Below, in pieces: positions 25,584-33,867 of a DNA stretch of 64,000 nt. Made by a program: the position numbers and the translations under genes. Position 1 is the stretch's first letter, and each line of letters begins with the position of its first letter. Under the pieces are notes generated by a model. It was given only the letters and a program-made list of their open reading frames with translations. It was not told the DNA's origin and ran no database searches. Origin of the DNA: Collinsella sp. (GTDB lineage: Bacteria; Actinomycetota; Coriobacteriia; Coriobacteriales; Coriobacteriaceae); contig DXML01000002.1 in assembly GCA_019414205.1 (NCBI GenBank), positions 1 to 64,000 of the forward strand. Reading direction: 5' to 3'.

Positions 25584-27581
25584 GTGGCCGAAAAACTCGG
25601 CGTCGGCGGGGCGATAGGGGCGGAAGGTGGCGGGATCGATCTTTACGTGTGCCGCGGCGGGCACGTCGTACCATTTGACCGTATAGCCGGCGCCGTGGGC
25701 GCAAAAGACCGAATCGGGCGTGTTGGGCAGATCGGCCTCGGGCTCATAGGCGGCCGCCTCGATGACGCGCTCGGCATCATGGCAAGCCGCATAACCGGCG
25801 AACTCAAGGTACAAATGCCCGCGGCCGCTCGTGTAGGCAGCCACCTCCAGCGCGTAATCCTGCACCTCGGATACCGGCACGCGACCCACAAGCTTCGCCC
25901 GGTCGGCCGCCATCGCCGGCGGCTCGTACTCGGCGCCCATGCGCGTGACATCCGAAAGCGCCCTGCCCACGCAATCTCCCGGCACCTCGAGCTCAAAGTG
26001 GTACCACGGCTCCAACAGCACCGCCGCACCCGCCTCGCGTGCCCGCATCAAACCCTGACGAATCGCGCGGTACGTGGCCTGACGAAAATCACCGCCCTCG
26101 GTGTGTTTGGCATGTGCACGGCCACCCGTAAGCGTGATGCGCACATCGGTGATGGGCGAGCCGGTCAACACGCCCAGGTGATCGCGCTCCATGGCGTTGG
26201 TGAGCGCCAGGCGCTGCCAGTTCAGATCGAGCTCGTCAGTCGAGGTAGCGGTACCAAATTGCACGCCTGAGCCCGCCGGCAGCGGCTCAAGGCTCAGGTG
26301 CACCTCGGCGTAATGGCGCAGTGGCTCAAAGTGGCCCACACCCTCGACCGGCTGCGAGATCGTCTCCTTATAGAGAATGCCGCCGGACTCAAACTCAATC
26401 GTAAGGCCAAAGCGATCGGCCAACACCCGCTGCACGACCTCGAGCTGCACGGCTCCCATCAACTGCAAGTGAATCTGCTCAAGATGCGTATTCCAGCTTA
26501 CGCCGAGCATGGGGTCTTCGTCCGCCAACTCGGTCAGCGCTTTAAACACCGCATGGACATCGTGTTCGCCCGGTAGCACCGTATAGGTGAGGACCGGCGC
26601 AATGACAGGTGCATCGCCCGCGGGCTCCGCGCCCAGGGCATCACCCGGGCGAACGTGTGCGAGGCCCGTCACGGCGCAGATGCCGCCAGCGGCAACTTCC
26701 TGGGCAAGCTCATACTTCTCGCCGTTATAGATGCGTACCTGATCGACCTTCTGCTCCCATGCCTCGGCACCGGAACGTCCGTCAATCATCTGTTTGGCAT
26801 GCAGCGTGCCGCCGGTCACTTTAACCCAAGCCAAGCGCTCGCCACGATCCCCGCGGCTGACACGATAGACGCGCGCAGCAAACTCCGGGAGCCACGCCTG
26901 TTCACGCATCAGCGCGCATATGCCATCCAGCAGCTCGTCAACGCCTTGGTCCTTGAGCGCCGAGCCGGCAAAGCAGGGAAAGAGCTTGCGCTCGGCAACC
27001 ATGCGCGACAGCGTTGCAACAGAAAGCTCGCCCGTCTCAAGAAACTCATCGAGCGCCGCCTCGTCCAACGCAGCAGCGTCCTCCTGAACGGCACCACCCG
27101 CCAGTAGTTCGCTGGCATCTAGGCAGCCCTCGGAAAGGCGCTGCCCAAGTTGTGCCAGTAAAACATCGCGGCCGGGATGCTCCAAATCAATTTTGTTGAT
27201 AAAGACGAACGTCGGGATGTCATAGCGCGCAAGCAGGCGCCACAGGGTTTCGGTGTGTCCCTGCACGCCATCGTTGGCGCCCACAACCAAAATCGCGTAG
27301 TCGAGCGCGCGCAACGTGCGCTCCGCCTCGGCAGAAAAATCGACATGCCCCGGTGCATCCACGAGCATGACGTTGGCATCTCCGTGGTCGAGCACGGCCT
27401 GCGACGAGAAAATCGTGATGCCGCGCTCGCGTTCGATAGCGTTGGTATCCAGGTGCGAGTCGCCGTCGTCCACACGGCCGCGCTTGCGAATGCGACCTGC
27501 GTTGAACAGCATGGCCTCGGCCAGCGTAGTCTTGCCGGCATCGACATGCGCCAAGATTCCAACGACCGCTTGCTTCGACAT
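25578..27581 (-). CDS. EF-G/TetM-family ribosomal-protection-like GTPase
   Basis: This 667-residue translational GTPase has G1 AHVDAGKT (11-18), G2 in RERGITI, G3 DAPGH and G4 NKID, then EF-G-like domains II-V. Overall length and N-terminus match the TetM/TetO/OtrA group (~640 residues), which removes tetracycline from the ribosome. Divergence, especially in the C-terminal tip region, leaves open a chromosomal housekeeping or self-protection role, so a resistance phenotype is not claimed. The start at 27581 directly opens MSKQAVVGILAHVD and has GGAGAG upstream. A palindromic repeat supplies its stop codon. Confidence 0.8.
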   Translation of the reverse strand: MSKQAVVGILAHVDAGKTTLAEAMLFNAGRIRKRGRVDDGDSHLDTNAIERERGITIFSSQAVLDHGDANVMLVDAPGHVDFSAEAERTLRALDYAILVVGANDGVQGHTETLWRLLARYDIPTFVFINKIDLEHPGRDVLLAQLGQRLSEGCLDASELLAGGAVQEDAAALDEAALDEFLETGELSVATLSRMVAERKLFPCFAGSALKDQGVDELLDGICALMREQAWLPEFAARVYRVSRGDRGERLAWVKVTGGTLHAKQMIDGRSGAEAWEQKVDQVRIYNGEKYELAQEVAAGGICAVTGLAHVRPGDALGAEPAGDAPVIAPVLTYTVLPGEHDVHAVFKALTELADEDPMLGVSWNTHLEQIHLQLMGAVQLEVVQRVLADRFGLTIEFESGGILYKETISQPVEGVGHFEPLRHYAEVHLSLEPLPAGSGVQFGTATSTDELDLNWQRLALTNAMERDHLGVLTGSPITDVRITLTGGRAHAKHTEGGDFRQATYRAIRQGLMRAREAGAAVLLEPWYHFELEVPGDCVGRALSDVTRMGAEYEPPAMAADRAKLVGRVPVSEVQDYALEVAAYTSGRGHLYLEFAGYAACHDAERVIEAAAYEPEADLPNTPDSVFCAHGAGYTVKWYDVPAAAHVKIDPATFRPYRPADAEFFGHM

Positions 27582-27776
27582 GGCTCTCCTCTTATTGCAA
27601 GCCCGTCGCGCACGGCGACAGGCATTCTCGTTCCACACTGGATGATACAATTTACGAGCCGGCGGGCGAAGCGGGCCCTATCCCCCGACCGAGCTCATCG
27701 CCCTGCGTTGCCGCGCGGCGATTTTCGTAGGTTCGCGCCTTGCGAAAGCCGGCACCTCCCCTAACAGCGCAGCGAC

Positions 27777-27804
27777 CAAAAATGGCCCCACCCGGGGCCA
27801 TTTT
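27777..27804. terminator. bidirectional hairpin downstream of the acetyltransferase gene
   Basis: AAAATGGCCCC pairs with GGGGCCATTTT around a short loop. It lies between the GNAT stop (27839, minus strand) and the TetM-like leader. Confidence 0.8.
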
Positions 27805-27838
27805 CATGTACATGGATTGTTGATACGCGTCCCCGCTC

Positions 27839-28330
27839 TTATGCCTCGCGCAGCCAATCGAACGCGACGCGCGGCGTGCCGTCCGACACATACACGACGC
27901 CGGCGCGCTCGAACCCCGCCTTCATGCTCGCGCCCCGCATGGGCAGGTTGTCCGCGTGCGTATCGATACGCAGATGGTCGGCGCGCTCCTTGGCAAAGGC
28001 AAACATCGCCGCCGCGATACCGTGCACGGTGCCGTCGGATGCCACGCGATGCAGCACGGCATACGGAGTGTCGCTGCGCCATTGACCGTCCTCAATCACG
28101 TCATAGCACTCGTCCGGACCCGGTAAAAAGGCAAACGTCGCCACCACGCGGCCGTCGACTTCGCACACGTAACTGCCACCAGCGGCAATATCGGCAGCCA
28201 GCTGCTCGGCCGAAGGCGTGCCCTCGGGCCACTGCGTGGCGTTGCCATGCGCGCGCATAAAGGCGCGGGCCGTGTCATAGATAGCCATGACGGCGGGAAT
28301 GTCGGTATCGAGGGTTTTTCTGATCATCAC
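27839..28330 (-). CDS. GNAT-family N-acetyltransferase
   Basis: This 163-residue protein has the GNAT layout: an N-terminal strand-helix (IRKTLDTDIPAVMAIYDTAR), mid-sequence strands (SYVCEVDGRVVATFAF), an acetyl-CoA-binding helix region after VHGIAAAMFAFAKE in place of a typical Q/RxxGxG/A loop, and LRIDTHADNLPMRGASMKAGFERAG at the C-terminal end, which is strongly conserved in this subgroup. It is soluble; the acceptor is unknown. Start codons at 28330 and 28327 are both possible. It is divergent from the zinc-ribbon gene. Confidence 0.82.
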   Translation of the reverse strand: MMIRKTLDTDIPAVMAIYDTARAFMRAHGNATQWPEGTPSAEQLAADIAAGGSYVCEVDGRVVATFAFLPGPDECYDVIEDGQWRSDTPYAVLHRVASDGTVHGIAAAMFAFAKERADHLRIDTHADNLPMRGASMKAGFERAGVVYVSDGTPRVAFDWLREA

Positions 28331-28404
28331 GCGGCGACCTCACGTTTATTGGTATCACTTTGATTGAGCAATGATACCAACGTTTGGAGAGGAGCGCGAA
28401 GCAG

Positions 28405-28701
28405 ATGGGGAGCAAAAAGCGAGCCGCCTGGTCAAAAGCCAAAAGCGAGTTTTTGGGCGCTGCCACCGGCGGCGATATGAGCGACCTGTTTGCACGCGAG
28501 GACGAGCGCCGCGACGCCCTGGACGCCGAGCGCGACGAGGCTTGGCGCTATAAGTCGTGCGAGCGCAAAAACCGTTACGACACACGCGCCGAAGCCGAGG
28601 CCGTTATGGCCGACTGCGAAAACCGCGGACGGCGTGGTTTGGCCTGCTACAAATGCGAATACTGCGGCGGCTGGCACCTGACGTCGCACCCTTGGAAATA
28701 G
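28405..28701 (+). CDS. small zinc-ribbon protein
   Basis: This 98-residue protein is basic at its N-terminus (MGSKKRAAWSKAKSEF) and has a charged helical middle. The C-terminal module has KNRYDTRAEAEAVM, a pattern that usually leads into a knuckle, then CYKCEYCGGWHLTS, i.e. two CxxC-type pairs with a nearby His that can bind Zn. Similar knuckles occur in small phage and actinobacterial proteins of unknown role. A GGAG-rich leader precedes the chosen ATG; an alternative in-frame start lies seven codons earlier. Confidence 0.65.
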   Translation: MGSKKRAAWSKAKSEFLGAATGGDMSDLFAREDERRDALDAERDEAWRYKSCERKNRYDTRAEAEAVMADCENRGRRGLACYKCEYCGGWHLTSHPWK

Positions 28702-28711
28702 ACCCCGCATC

Positions 28712-28746
28712 GGCACGGCGCTGGCGAAGCGCCAGCCATCGTGCAC
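28712..28746. terminator. hairpin between the zinc-ribbon and RsmJ genes
   Basis: GCACGGCGCTGGCG and CGCCAGCCATCGTGC pair with small bulges. No T run is present, so termination is only inferred from the convergent position. Confidence 0.5.
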
Positions 28747-28749
28747 AAG

Positions 28750-29454
28750 CTACGGGCGCGGCGGCACCAAAACATCGTAACGAACGGCCTTGCCCGCAAG
28801 CTGATAGCTCGGCTTAACGCCGGCAAGCAGCGGCCCCTTCACCGGTCGCTTGATAACGACCTTGCGCGGGTGCACCGCAAGCGCAGCTTCGACCAGCGTC
28901 TCCTCGTCGGCGCACGGCTGCTCCAGATGGTGCAAGAGCTGAAACTTCTTTTTCACCGCCGCGCTCTTGGTGCGCTCGGGAAACATGGGGTCCAGATACA
29001 CCACGTCGGGAGCCGCGAGCTCACCTTGCTTGATCAGCTCGGCCGTATGGCGAAGACCGGCAATGCTGTCCTCGCCCGCATGTAAGCGCATGCGCGCCAC
29101 AGCAGCCGCAAGCGCCGGATCATCTGCCGCGCGATCCAAGGCGTCCTTGAGGAGTGCCGCGATTACGCAATCCTGTTCATACAGATCGACGGTAAAGCCC
29201 GCGGCCGCCAGCAGCAGCGAATCCTCACCAAAGCCCGCCGTGGCATCAATCGCCCATGGGCGCTCGATGCCTTTTGTGCGCGCAACCTTTACCAGCAGCT
29301 CTTGCTGCAGGCGGCCCTGCTTGAGTCGTGGCAGCATGCGGCCAAAATCGGCGCGCAGTTCCATCGTGCCGTCGGTGAGCGTGAGGCCCTCGGACTTCCC
29401 GGTCAGCTCAAGCCCCGCGGCCCGAGCAACAGAAAAGGGATCGACGACGCCCAT
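28750..29454 (-). CDS. rsmJ: 16S rRNA m2G1516 methyltransferase RsmJ-like
   Basis: This 234-residue class I methyltransferase shows the RsmJ signatures: DATAGFGEDSLLLAAAGF (SAM motif I), the acidic end of strand 2 in DLYEQD, and VVYLDPMFPERTKSAAVKK (the DPMFP catalytic motif and Lys-rich loop of the family). It should act on 16S rRNA. The start at 29454 has AAGGAG at seven-base spacing, so the two preceding codons (an upstream Met) are excluded. A small membrane protein gene lies 63 bp upstream on the same strand. Confidence 0.85.
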   Translation of the reverse strand: MGVVDPFSVARAAGLELTGKSEGLTLTDGTMELRADFGRMLPRLKQGRLQQELLVKVARTKGIERPWAIDATAGFGEDSLLLAAAGFTVDLYEQDCVIAALLKDALDRAADDPALAAAVARMRLHAGEDSIAGLRHTAELIKQGELAAPDVVYLDPMFPERTKSAAVKKKFQLLHHLEQPCADEETLVEAALAVHPRKVVIKRPVKGPLLAGVKPSYQLAGKAVRYDVLVPPRP

Positions 29455-29517
29455 GGACACTCCTTAGCAAACAAAACGAATACGTGAGCGCCACCTCAGT
29501 TGGCACCCAACCGTCCG

Positions 29518-29661
29518 TTATTGTCCCACATGCGACATGGTCCACAGCATCCCAATGCAAAGCACCGCCATCAATCCCGTGCACACGGCAGCGATCACAG
29601 AATCACCCATGCGCCTTCCCAACGACCGCGGTTCACGCACTTGCTCTGGTCCGTACATCAT
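29518..29661 (-). CDS. small single-pass membrane protein (47 residues)
   Basis: An ATG at 29661, preceded by AAGGAGGAG at ideal spacing, opens 47 codons. The product has a charged N-terminus (MMYGPEQVREPRSLGRRMGD) and one hydrophobic helix with VIAAVCTGLMAVLCIGMLW, then a short tail SHVGQ. The ribosome-binding site is among the strongest in the window. No family is recognised; the topology suggests a small inner-membrane peptide. It precedes rsmJ in the same direction. Confidence 0.65.
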   Translation of the reverse strand: MMYGPEQVREPRSLGRRMGDSVIAAVCTGLMAVLCIGMLWTMSHVGQ

Positions 29662-29889
29662 GGCTCCTCCTTAGACTCACTTCTTATCACGGCCTCATCA
29701 TCGCAGCGCCGCACATGAGCTGCCATCGATTTGACTTACAGCTGGCTTTCCTTTTTGAAAGATTGCCCTGCACAGGCGAGAAGCGCTTTCTAACACACAC
29801 GCCGTCACGTTGAACTACAATGTGCTTCACGATATGTGCAGCATATGGGACGCGCCAGACTGGCAGCGCCCGAATCGAAAGGACTACCT

Positions 29890-30291
29890 ATGAGCGCCGC
29901 GCGCAAGACACTCAAAATCCTTGCCCTCATCTATTTTGTTTTGGGCATCGCCAGCCTCGTCATCGGTATCACCGGCATCGCAACCGGCAAATTTGAATCC
30001 GTCTACGGATCGAACGCCATGCTCGCCGCGGCCGTGATTATCGCCAAGGGCCTCATCGATCTTGCCGCGGGCGTTGCGGGCATCAAGGGTGCCAACAAGC
30101 CTTCGCAGGTTGACGGCGCGTTTAAGCTCGGTATCGTTGCTGCAGTCGCCACGCTTGCCCAGGCGGTGCTCACGCTTCCCGCGTTTGGCGGCGACGCCAT
30201 CAACTTTGGCGCCTTTGTCATCGTGGTGTACGACCTGTTCTTTGTTCAGCAGGCGCACGCCGTCAAGGCCGAGAACAAGGACCGCCTGTAA
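29890..30291 (+). CDS. four-helix membrane protein of unknown function
   Basis: This 133-residue protein has a short basic N-terminus (MSAARKTLK) and four hydrophobic segments (ILALIYFVLGIASLVIGI; AMLAAAVIIAKGLIDLAAGV; KLGIVAAVATLAQAVLTL; INFGAFVIVVYDLFFV), then a charged tail. The Gly/Ala spacing in helix two (IDLAAGVAGI) is typical of small integral membrane proteins in Coriobacteriia. The ATG at 29890 follows AAAGGA. It is a single gene ended by a clear terminator. Function unknown. Confidence 0.75.
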   Translation: MSAARKTLKILALIYFVLGIASLVIGITGIATGKFESVYGSNAMLAAAVIIAKGLIDLAAGVAGIKGANKPSQVDGAFKLGIVAAVATLAQAVLTLPAFGGDAINFGAFVIVVYDLFFVQQAHAVKAENKDRL

Positions 30292-30328
30292 GCGCTCGCT
30301 TCTCATAGCCTCTGCAGCCAAGCAACTA

Positions 30329-30367
30329 AAAAGGGCCGATCGCACATCTCCGCGGTCGGCCCTTTGC
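30329..30367 (+). terminator. terminator after the four-helix membrane protein gene
   Basis: AAAGGGCCGA and TCGGCCCTTT pair around a ~16-nt loop 38 bp past the stop; the following sequence is TTTGC. Confidence 0.8.
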
Positions 30368-30383
30368 ATTTGCCCAGATAAAA

Positions 30384-30418
30384 CCTGCCAAAATAAACCT
30401 GTCCCTTTTTGGTAGATT
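30384..30418. repeat. palindromic repeat with CCTGTCCC core (copy 2)
   Basis: ACCTGCCAAAATAAACCTG is identical to copy 1 at 6174; the right arm is decayed (TTTTTGGTAGAT). It abuts the rlmA stop codon. Confidence 0.8.
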
Positions 30419-31229
30419 AGTGGCGGTACTCGGCGATGATGAAGTCGATGTCGGTCTGAAGAGTGTCCAGGTTTGCCAGGCGCTCTTTGTCGGCGGGGCG
30501 CGTACGGTAGTAGTACGGCGTCATCTGGAACACCGCCTCGATGTCAGCCTGGGTCTGGAGCGTAATGTTCGCAGACACCCGCTGCGTTCCCACCAACTCG
30601 AGCTCGGTCGTCTTCGGCAGCTTCTCGTCGTTAAGGTACGGCGTGTCGTAGAGCACCTCCTTGAGCCCAAACAGATGACGGGCACCCGGCACCACGGTGT
30701 AGAGCGAGCCCTCGGGTGCCAGCACGCGGGCAAACTCGCGCTCGTTAAAGGGGGCAAAGAGCTCGGTCACCATATCGAAGGCGCCATCGGCCACAGGGAT
30801 GTCCTTCATGTTGGCCACGAAGTAGGTCGCATCGCCGCGCTTGGCGGCCAGGCGCACCATCTCTTTGCCCAGGTCGAAACCGTAAGCATCCACGCCCGGC
30901 ACCGCACCCATGGCGCTGGTGTAGTAGCCCTCGCCGCAGCAAATATCGAGCAAGGTCATGGGGCCGTTCGTAGACGCGGCACGTTCAGACACCCGCTCGC
31001 GCACCAGCTCGACCATCGCATCGCGCAACGGCGCATAGTAACCGCGGTTAAGAAAGTCGCGACGGCTGCGCGCCTGCGACTTGGGATCGCCCATGGAGTC
31101 GCCGCTCTTGGACGAGCGCAGCAGATACAGATAGCCCTCGCGCGCACGGTCAAACCGGTGTCCGCCCGCACATGCAGCACCGCGCTCGTCGTCCACCAAC
31201 GGCTCATGGCAAACGGGACACAACAACAT
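30417..31229 (-). CDS. rlmA: 23S rRNA (guanine-N1)-methyltransferase RlmA
   Basis: This 270-residue protein starts with a zinc knuckle (CPVCHEPL then CAGGHRFD), a family hallmark, followed by FDRAREGYLYLL and the Rossmann methyltransferase core (LLDICCGEGYYTSAMG, then DLGKEMVRLAAKR). The substrate loop and the YYYRTRPADKERLA C-terminus also match RlmA. The enzyme methylates G745 or G748 of 23S rRNA; RlmAII-type action can affect macrolide response, but which base is targeted is not decidable here. Its leader holds a diverged palindromic repeat. Confidence 0.9.
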   Translation of the reverse strand: MLLCPVCHEPLVDDERGAACAGGHRFDRAREGYLYLLRSSKSGDSMGDPKSQARSRRDFLNRGYYAPLRDAMVELVRERVSERAASTNGPMTLLDICCGEGYYTSAMGAVPGVDAYGFDLGKEMVRLAAKRGDATYFVANMKDIPVADGAFDMVTELFAPFNEREFARVLAPEGSLYTVVPGARHLFGLKEVLYDTPYLNDEKLPKTTELELVGTQRVSANITLQTQADIEAVFQMTPYYYRTRPADKERLANLDTLQTDIDFIIAEYRH

Positions 31230-31286
31230 GGCAACTCCTTAGCGCGAACAACACAACGCCCACCATTGTCGCACGCCTTCCCCACC

Positions 31287-31368
31287 TAGTCATTGGGGAC
31301 GTTCTTGAATGACTAAGGAGTGTCCCCAGCTGCCGGCAGAAAAGGAACGTCCCTAAGTGCCGGCTGGC
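31287..31368. repeat. GGGGACG-core palindromic repeat, diverged composite
   Basis: TAGTCATT and AATGACTA (8 bp) enclose GGGGACGTTCTTG. A second part, with GTCCCC and CGTCCC around a CTGCCGGC/GCCGGC pair, follows. Related units lie at 44602 and 51493. Confidence 0.75.
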
Positions 31369-31432
31369 TGCATTAGGAGTATCATCGTCTGCGCAAATAA
31401 GCACGAAAGAGCATATTAGAGATTGAGAGCGT

Positions 31433-32815
31433 ATGACAGACACCGCATCTAAGCACATTGACATGACCACCGGCTCGCTATGGCGCAATATTCCCCTGTT
31501 CGCCTTCCCCGTGGCCGCCACGAGCATCTTGGAGCAGCTGTCGAACCTCATCGCCACGGTCATCATCGGTAACTTCTCGGGCGACCAGGGAACCCTCGCC
31601 ATGGCGGCGGTCGGCTCCAATGTTCCGCTTACCAGTCTTATGCTCAACCTTTTTATTGGCATGTCGCTTGGCTCCAACGTGGTCATCGCCAACGCTATCG
31701 GTCGCAACGATCAGAACATGGTCAAACGCGCCGTCCATACCTCGATTTTAATGGCGCTCGTGGGCTTTGTCGTCATCGCACTGGGCGAGATCTTTGCCGA
31801 GCCCATGCTCGCTGCGCTCAACGTGCCTGCCGAGACCATGCCGCTCGCTTCGCTCTACCTGCGCGTCTTTTTGCTCAGCATGCCCTCGATCTTGCTCTAC
31901 AACTTTGAGGCCGCGATCTTCCGCTCCGTCGGCATCACCCGCATGCCGCTGCAGGCGCTCGCCGTGTCCACCGTCCTCAACATTGGCCTGGACCTCATCT
32001 TTGTCCCCGTGCTCCACTGGGGCGTCGCGGGCGTCGCCATCGCCACCGCCATCGCCTACACCGTCAGCGCCGCTACGCTCTTTATCCGCCTGCTCAAGAC
32101 CGACTCCGTCGTCCGCGTCACCCCACGCGACTTAGGCTTAGACCCCGTCGCCCTCAAGCGCATCGTCAAGATCGGCCTGCCCGCCGGCATCCAAAGCGCT
32201 GTCTTTGCCGTCGCCAACATCATCATCCAGTCCGCCATCAACAGCTTGGGCACCGAGGTCATGGCGGCATCGAGCGCTGCCATGAGCCTGGAGTACGTGT
32301 GCTACAACCTGCTCAACAGCTTTAGCCAGGCCTGCACCACCTTTGTGGGACAAAACCATGGTGCCCGCCAAATCGACCGCTGCACCAAAACGCTCAAGGT
32401 CTGCCTGGTCGAAGGCGGTATCGTCGCGCTCACCACCATCGTCATCATCGTCGGTCTGGGGCGCGAGATTCTGTCGCTCTTTAACAGCGACCCCAACATC
32501 GTCTCGATCGGCTATATCCGCGTGTGTTCGATCTTCCCGGCGTACGCTTTTAGCATGTTCTACGAAAACATGTCCGGCTACCTGCGCGGCTTTGGCATCT
32601 CGCTCATGCCCGCCCTCATCACCATGATCTGCGTCTGCGGCATCCGCTTCTATTGGGTATTCTGCGTGTTCCCACACTTCCGCACCTTTGCGAACATCAT
32701 GATGGTCTACCCCATCAGCCTGGGCACCACGGCGTTCTTTATGGTCGTGGCGGTATTGCTCTGCCACCCGGCACGCACCTACCGTCTAGCACAAGCCAAA
32801 GCGACAGCCCGCTAA
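31433..32815 (+). CDS. MATE-family multidrug/toxin efflux transporter
   Basis: This 460-residue protein has twelve hydrophobic segments in two homologous bundles. Features include an N-terminal IPLFAFPVAATSILEQL helix, GNFSGDQGTLAMAAVG at the first loop, and QSAINSLGTEVMAAS and FVGQNHGA (the MATE hallmark VGQN.GA) in the C-terminal bundle. It exports cationic drugs or metabolites using Na+ or H+. The ATG at 31433 is close to GAGCG; a strong site is not evident. The neighbouring convergent LysR gene probably controls EamA, not this gene. Confidence 0.92.
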   Translation: MTDTASKHIDMTTGSLWRNIPLFAFPVAATSILEQLSNLIATVIIGNFSGDQGTLAMAAVGSNVPLTSLMLNLFIGMSLGSNVVIANAIGRNDQNMVKRAVHTSILMALVGFVVIALGEIFAEPMLAALNVPAETMPLASLYLRVFLLSMPSILLYNFEAAIFRSVGITRMPLQALAVSTVLNIGLDLIFVPVLHWGVAGVAIATAIAYTVSAATLFIRLLKTDSVVRVTPRDLGLDPVALKRIVKIGLPAGIQSAVFAVANIIIQSAINSLGTEVMAASSAAMSLEYVCYNLLNSFSQACTTFVGQNHGARQIDRCTKTLKVCLVEGGIVALTTIVIIVGLGREILSLFNSDPNIVSIGYIRVCSIFPAYAFSMFYENMSGYLRGFGISLMPALITMICVCGIRFYWVFCVFPHFRTFANIMMVYPISLGTTAFFMVVAVLLCHPARTYRLAQAKATAR

Positions 32816-32842
32816 TCACCACTCTCAACGCCACGCCAATCA

Positions 32843-33709
32843 TTAATTGACAATATGCGAGCCCATATAGTCGATAAAGTGCCTCGTGGCGACAGGCATG
32901 GTGTCCCAGCTGCGCCAGGCTGCAACCACGTCACGCGAAGGAGCATGCACGATGGGTCGTACGCGAATATCGGCCCGCATGCCCTCGACGGTACGGCGAT
33001 ACAGCATACTCACGCCTAGGCCCTCCTCCACCATCGCCATGATGGTGTAGTCGTCGGTCACCTCGCTCGTCACGTGCGGTGACAGCCCATGCGCCGCAAA
33101 TGCATCGAGCACCAGGCTCTGTTCGCCCTCATCCAGCAGCACAAACGGCTCGGACGCTAGGTCGGCGAGTGTCACCTTTTCCTTTGCCGCCAGCGGATGC
33201 GCGGCCGGCAACAATGCTACCAACTCGTCATGATAGACCACGCGCTTCTCGAGCCCCGCGGTAAATCCGCGTGCCGTAAAGCAAAAGTCAACCACGCCAT
33301 CGTGCACCCACTGGGCGTTGCGCGTGTAATCGCCCTGCTTGAGCGTAAAGTGAACGCCCGGGTGCAGGGCCCCAAAGTCGCGGATCACGCGCGGCAGCAC
33401 GGTACGACTCACGTTGGTAAACGTCGCAATGCGAATGTCAGTCGACGAAAGCCCCAGCAACTCCTGACGCTTGCCCTCAAGCTCGGCCTCGGCAGTTACA
33501 ATCTGGCGCAGATACGGCAGATACTGTTTGCCGTCGCGCGTAAGCGATACGCCCTGCTTACCGCGCTCGATAATCGTGGTGCCCAGCTCGCGCTCGAGCG
33601 CCTTGACGGCCTGGCTCACCGCGCTTTGCGTATAGCCCAGCTCGTCGGCCGCGCCCTTCAGACTGCCGCAATCGACCACCATACATACAATCTGATATCG
33701 CGATGCCAT
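32843..33709 (-). CDS. LysR-family regulator, divergent from EamA transporter
   Basis: This 288-residue protein has an N-terminal HTH (CGSLKGAADELGYTQSAVSQAVKALE) and an effector domain with VLPRVIRDFGALHPGV and the C-terminal DDYTIMAMVEEGLGVS typical of LysR regulators. The divergent arrangement over a 158-bp intergenic region that contains an inverted repeat suggests it controls the EamA gene and itself. The effector is unknown. Confidence 0.9.
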   Translation of the reverse strand: MASRYQIVCMVVDCGSLKGAADELGYTQSAVSQAVKALERELGTTIIERGKQGVSLTRDGKQYLPYLRQIVTAEAELEGKRQELLGLSSTDIRIATFTNVSRTVLPRVIRDFGALHPGVHFTLKQGDYTRNAQWVHDGVVDFCFTARGFTAGLEKRVVYHDELVALLPAAHPLAAKEKVTLADLASEPFVLLDEGEQSLVLDAFAAHGLSPHVTSEVTDDYTIMAMVEEGLGVSMLYRRTVEGMRADIRVRPIVHAPSRDVVAAWRSWDTMPVATRHFIDYMGSHIVN

Positions 33710-33768
33710 CGTGCCTCCACATCGATGTAGCCGTAAAACGTTTTGCCAGCGCTTTTTCTAGCAACATT

Positions 33769-33787
33769 AGTATTTCTTAATCATACT
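33769..33787. promoter_or_regulatory. candidate LysR operator in the LysR/EamA intergenic region
   Basis: AGTAT-N9-ATACT (33769-33773 and 33783-33787) is a perfect inverted repeat with T-N11-A geometry, in the AT-rich middle of the divergent promoter region. Confidence 0.5.
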
Positions 33788-33867
33788 GAAGATACATTCG
33801 CTTTACTACATCCACATCTGGGAGCAGAATCCTTTTTGCGAAACCGTTCTGTAACAAAAGGAGTCCC

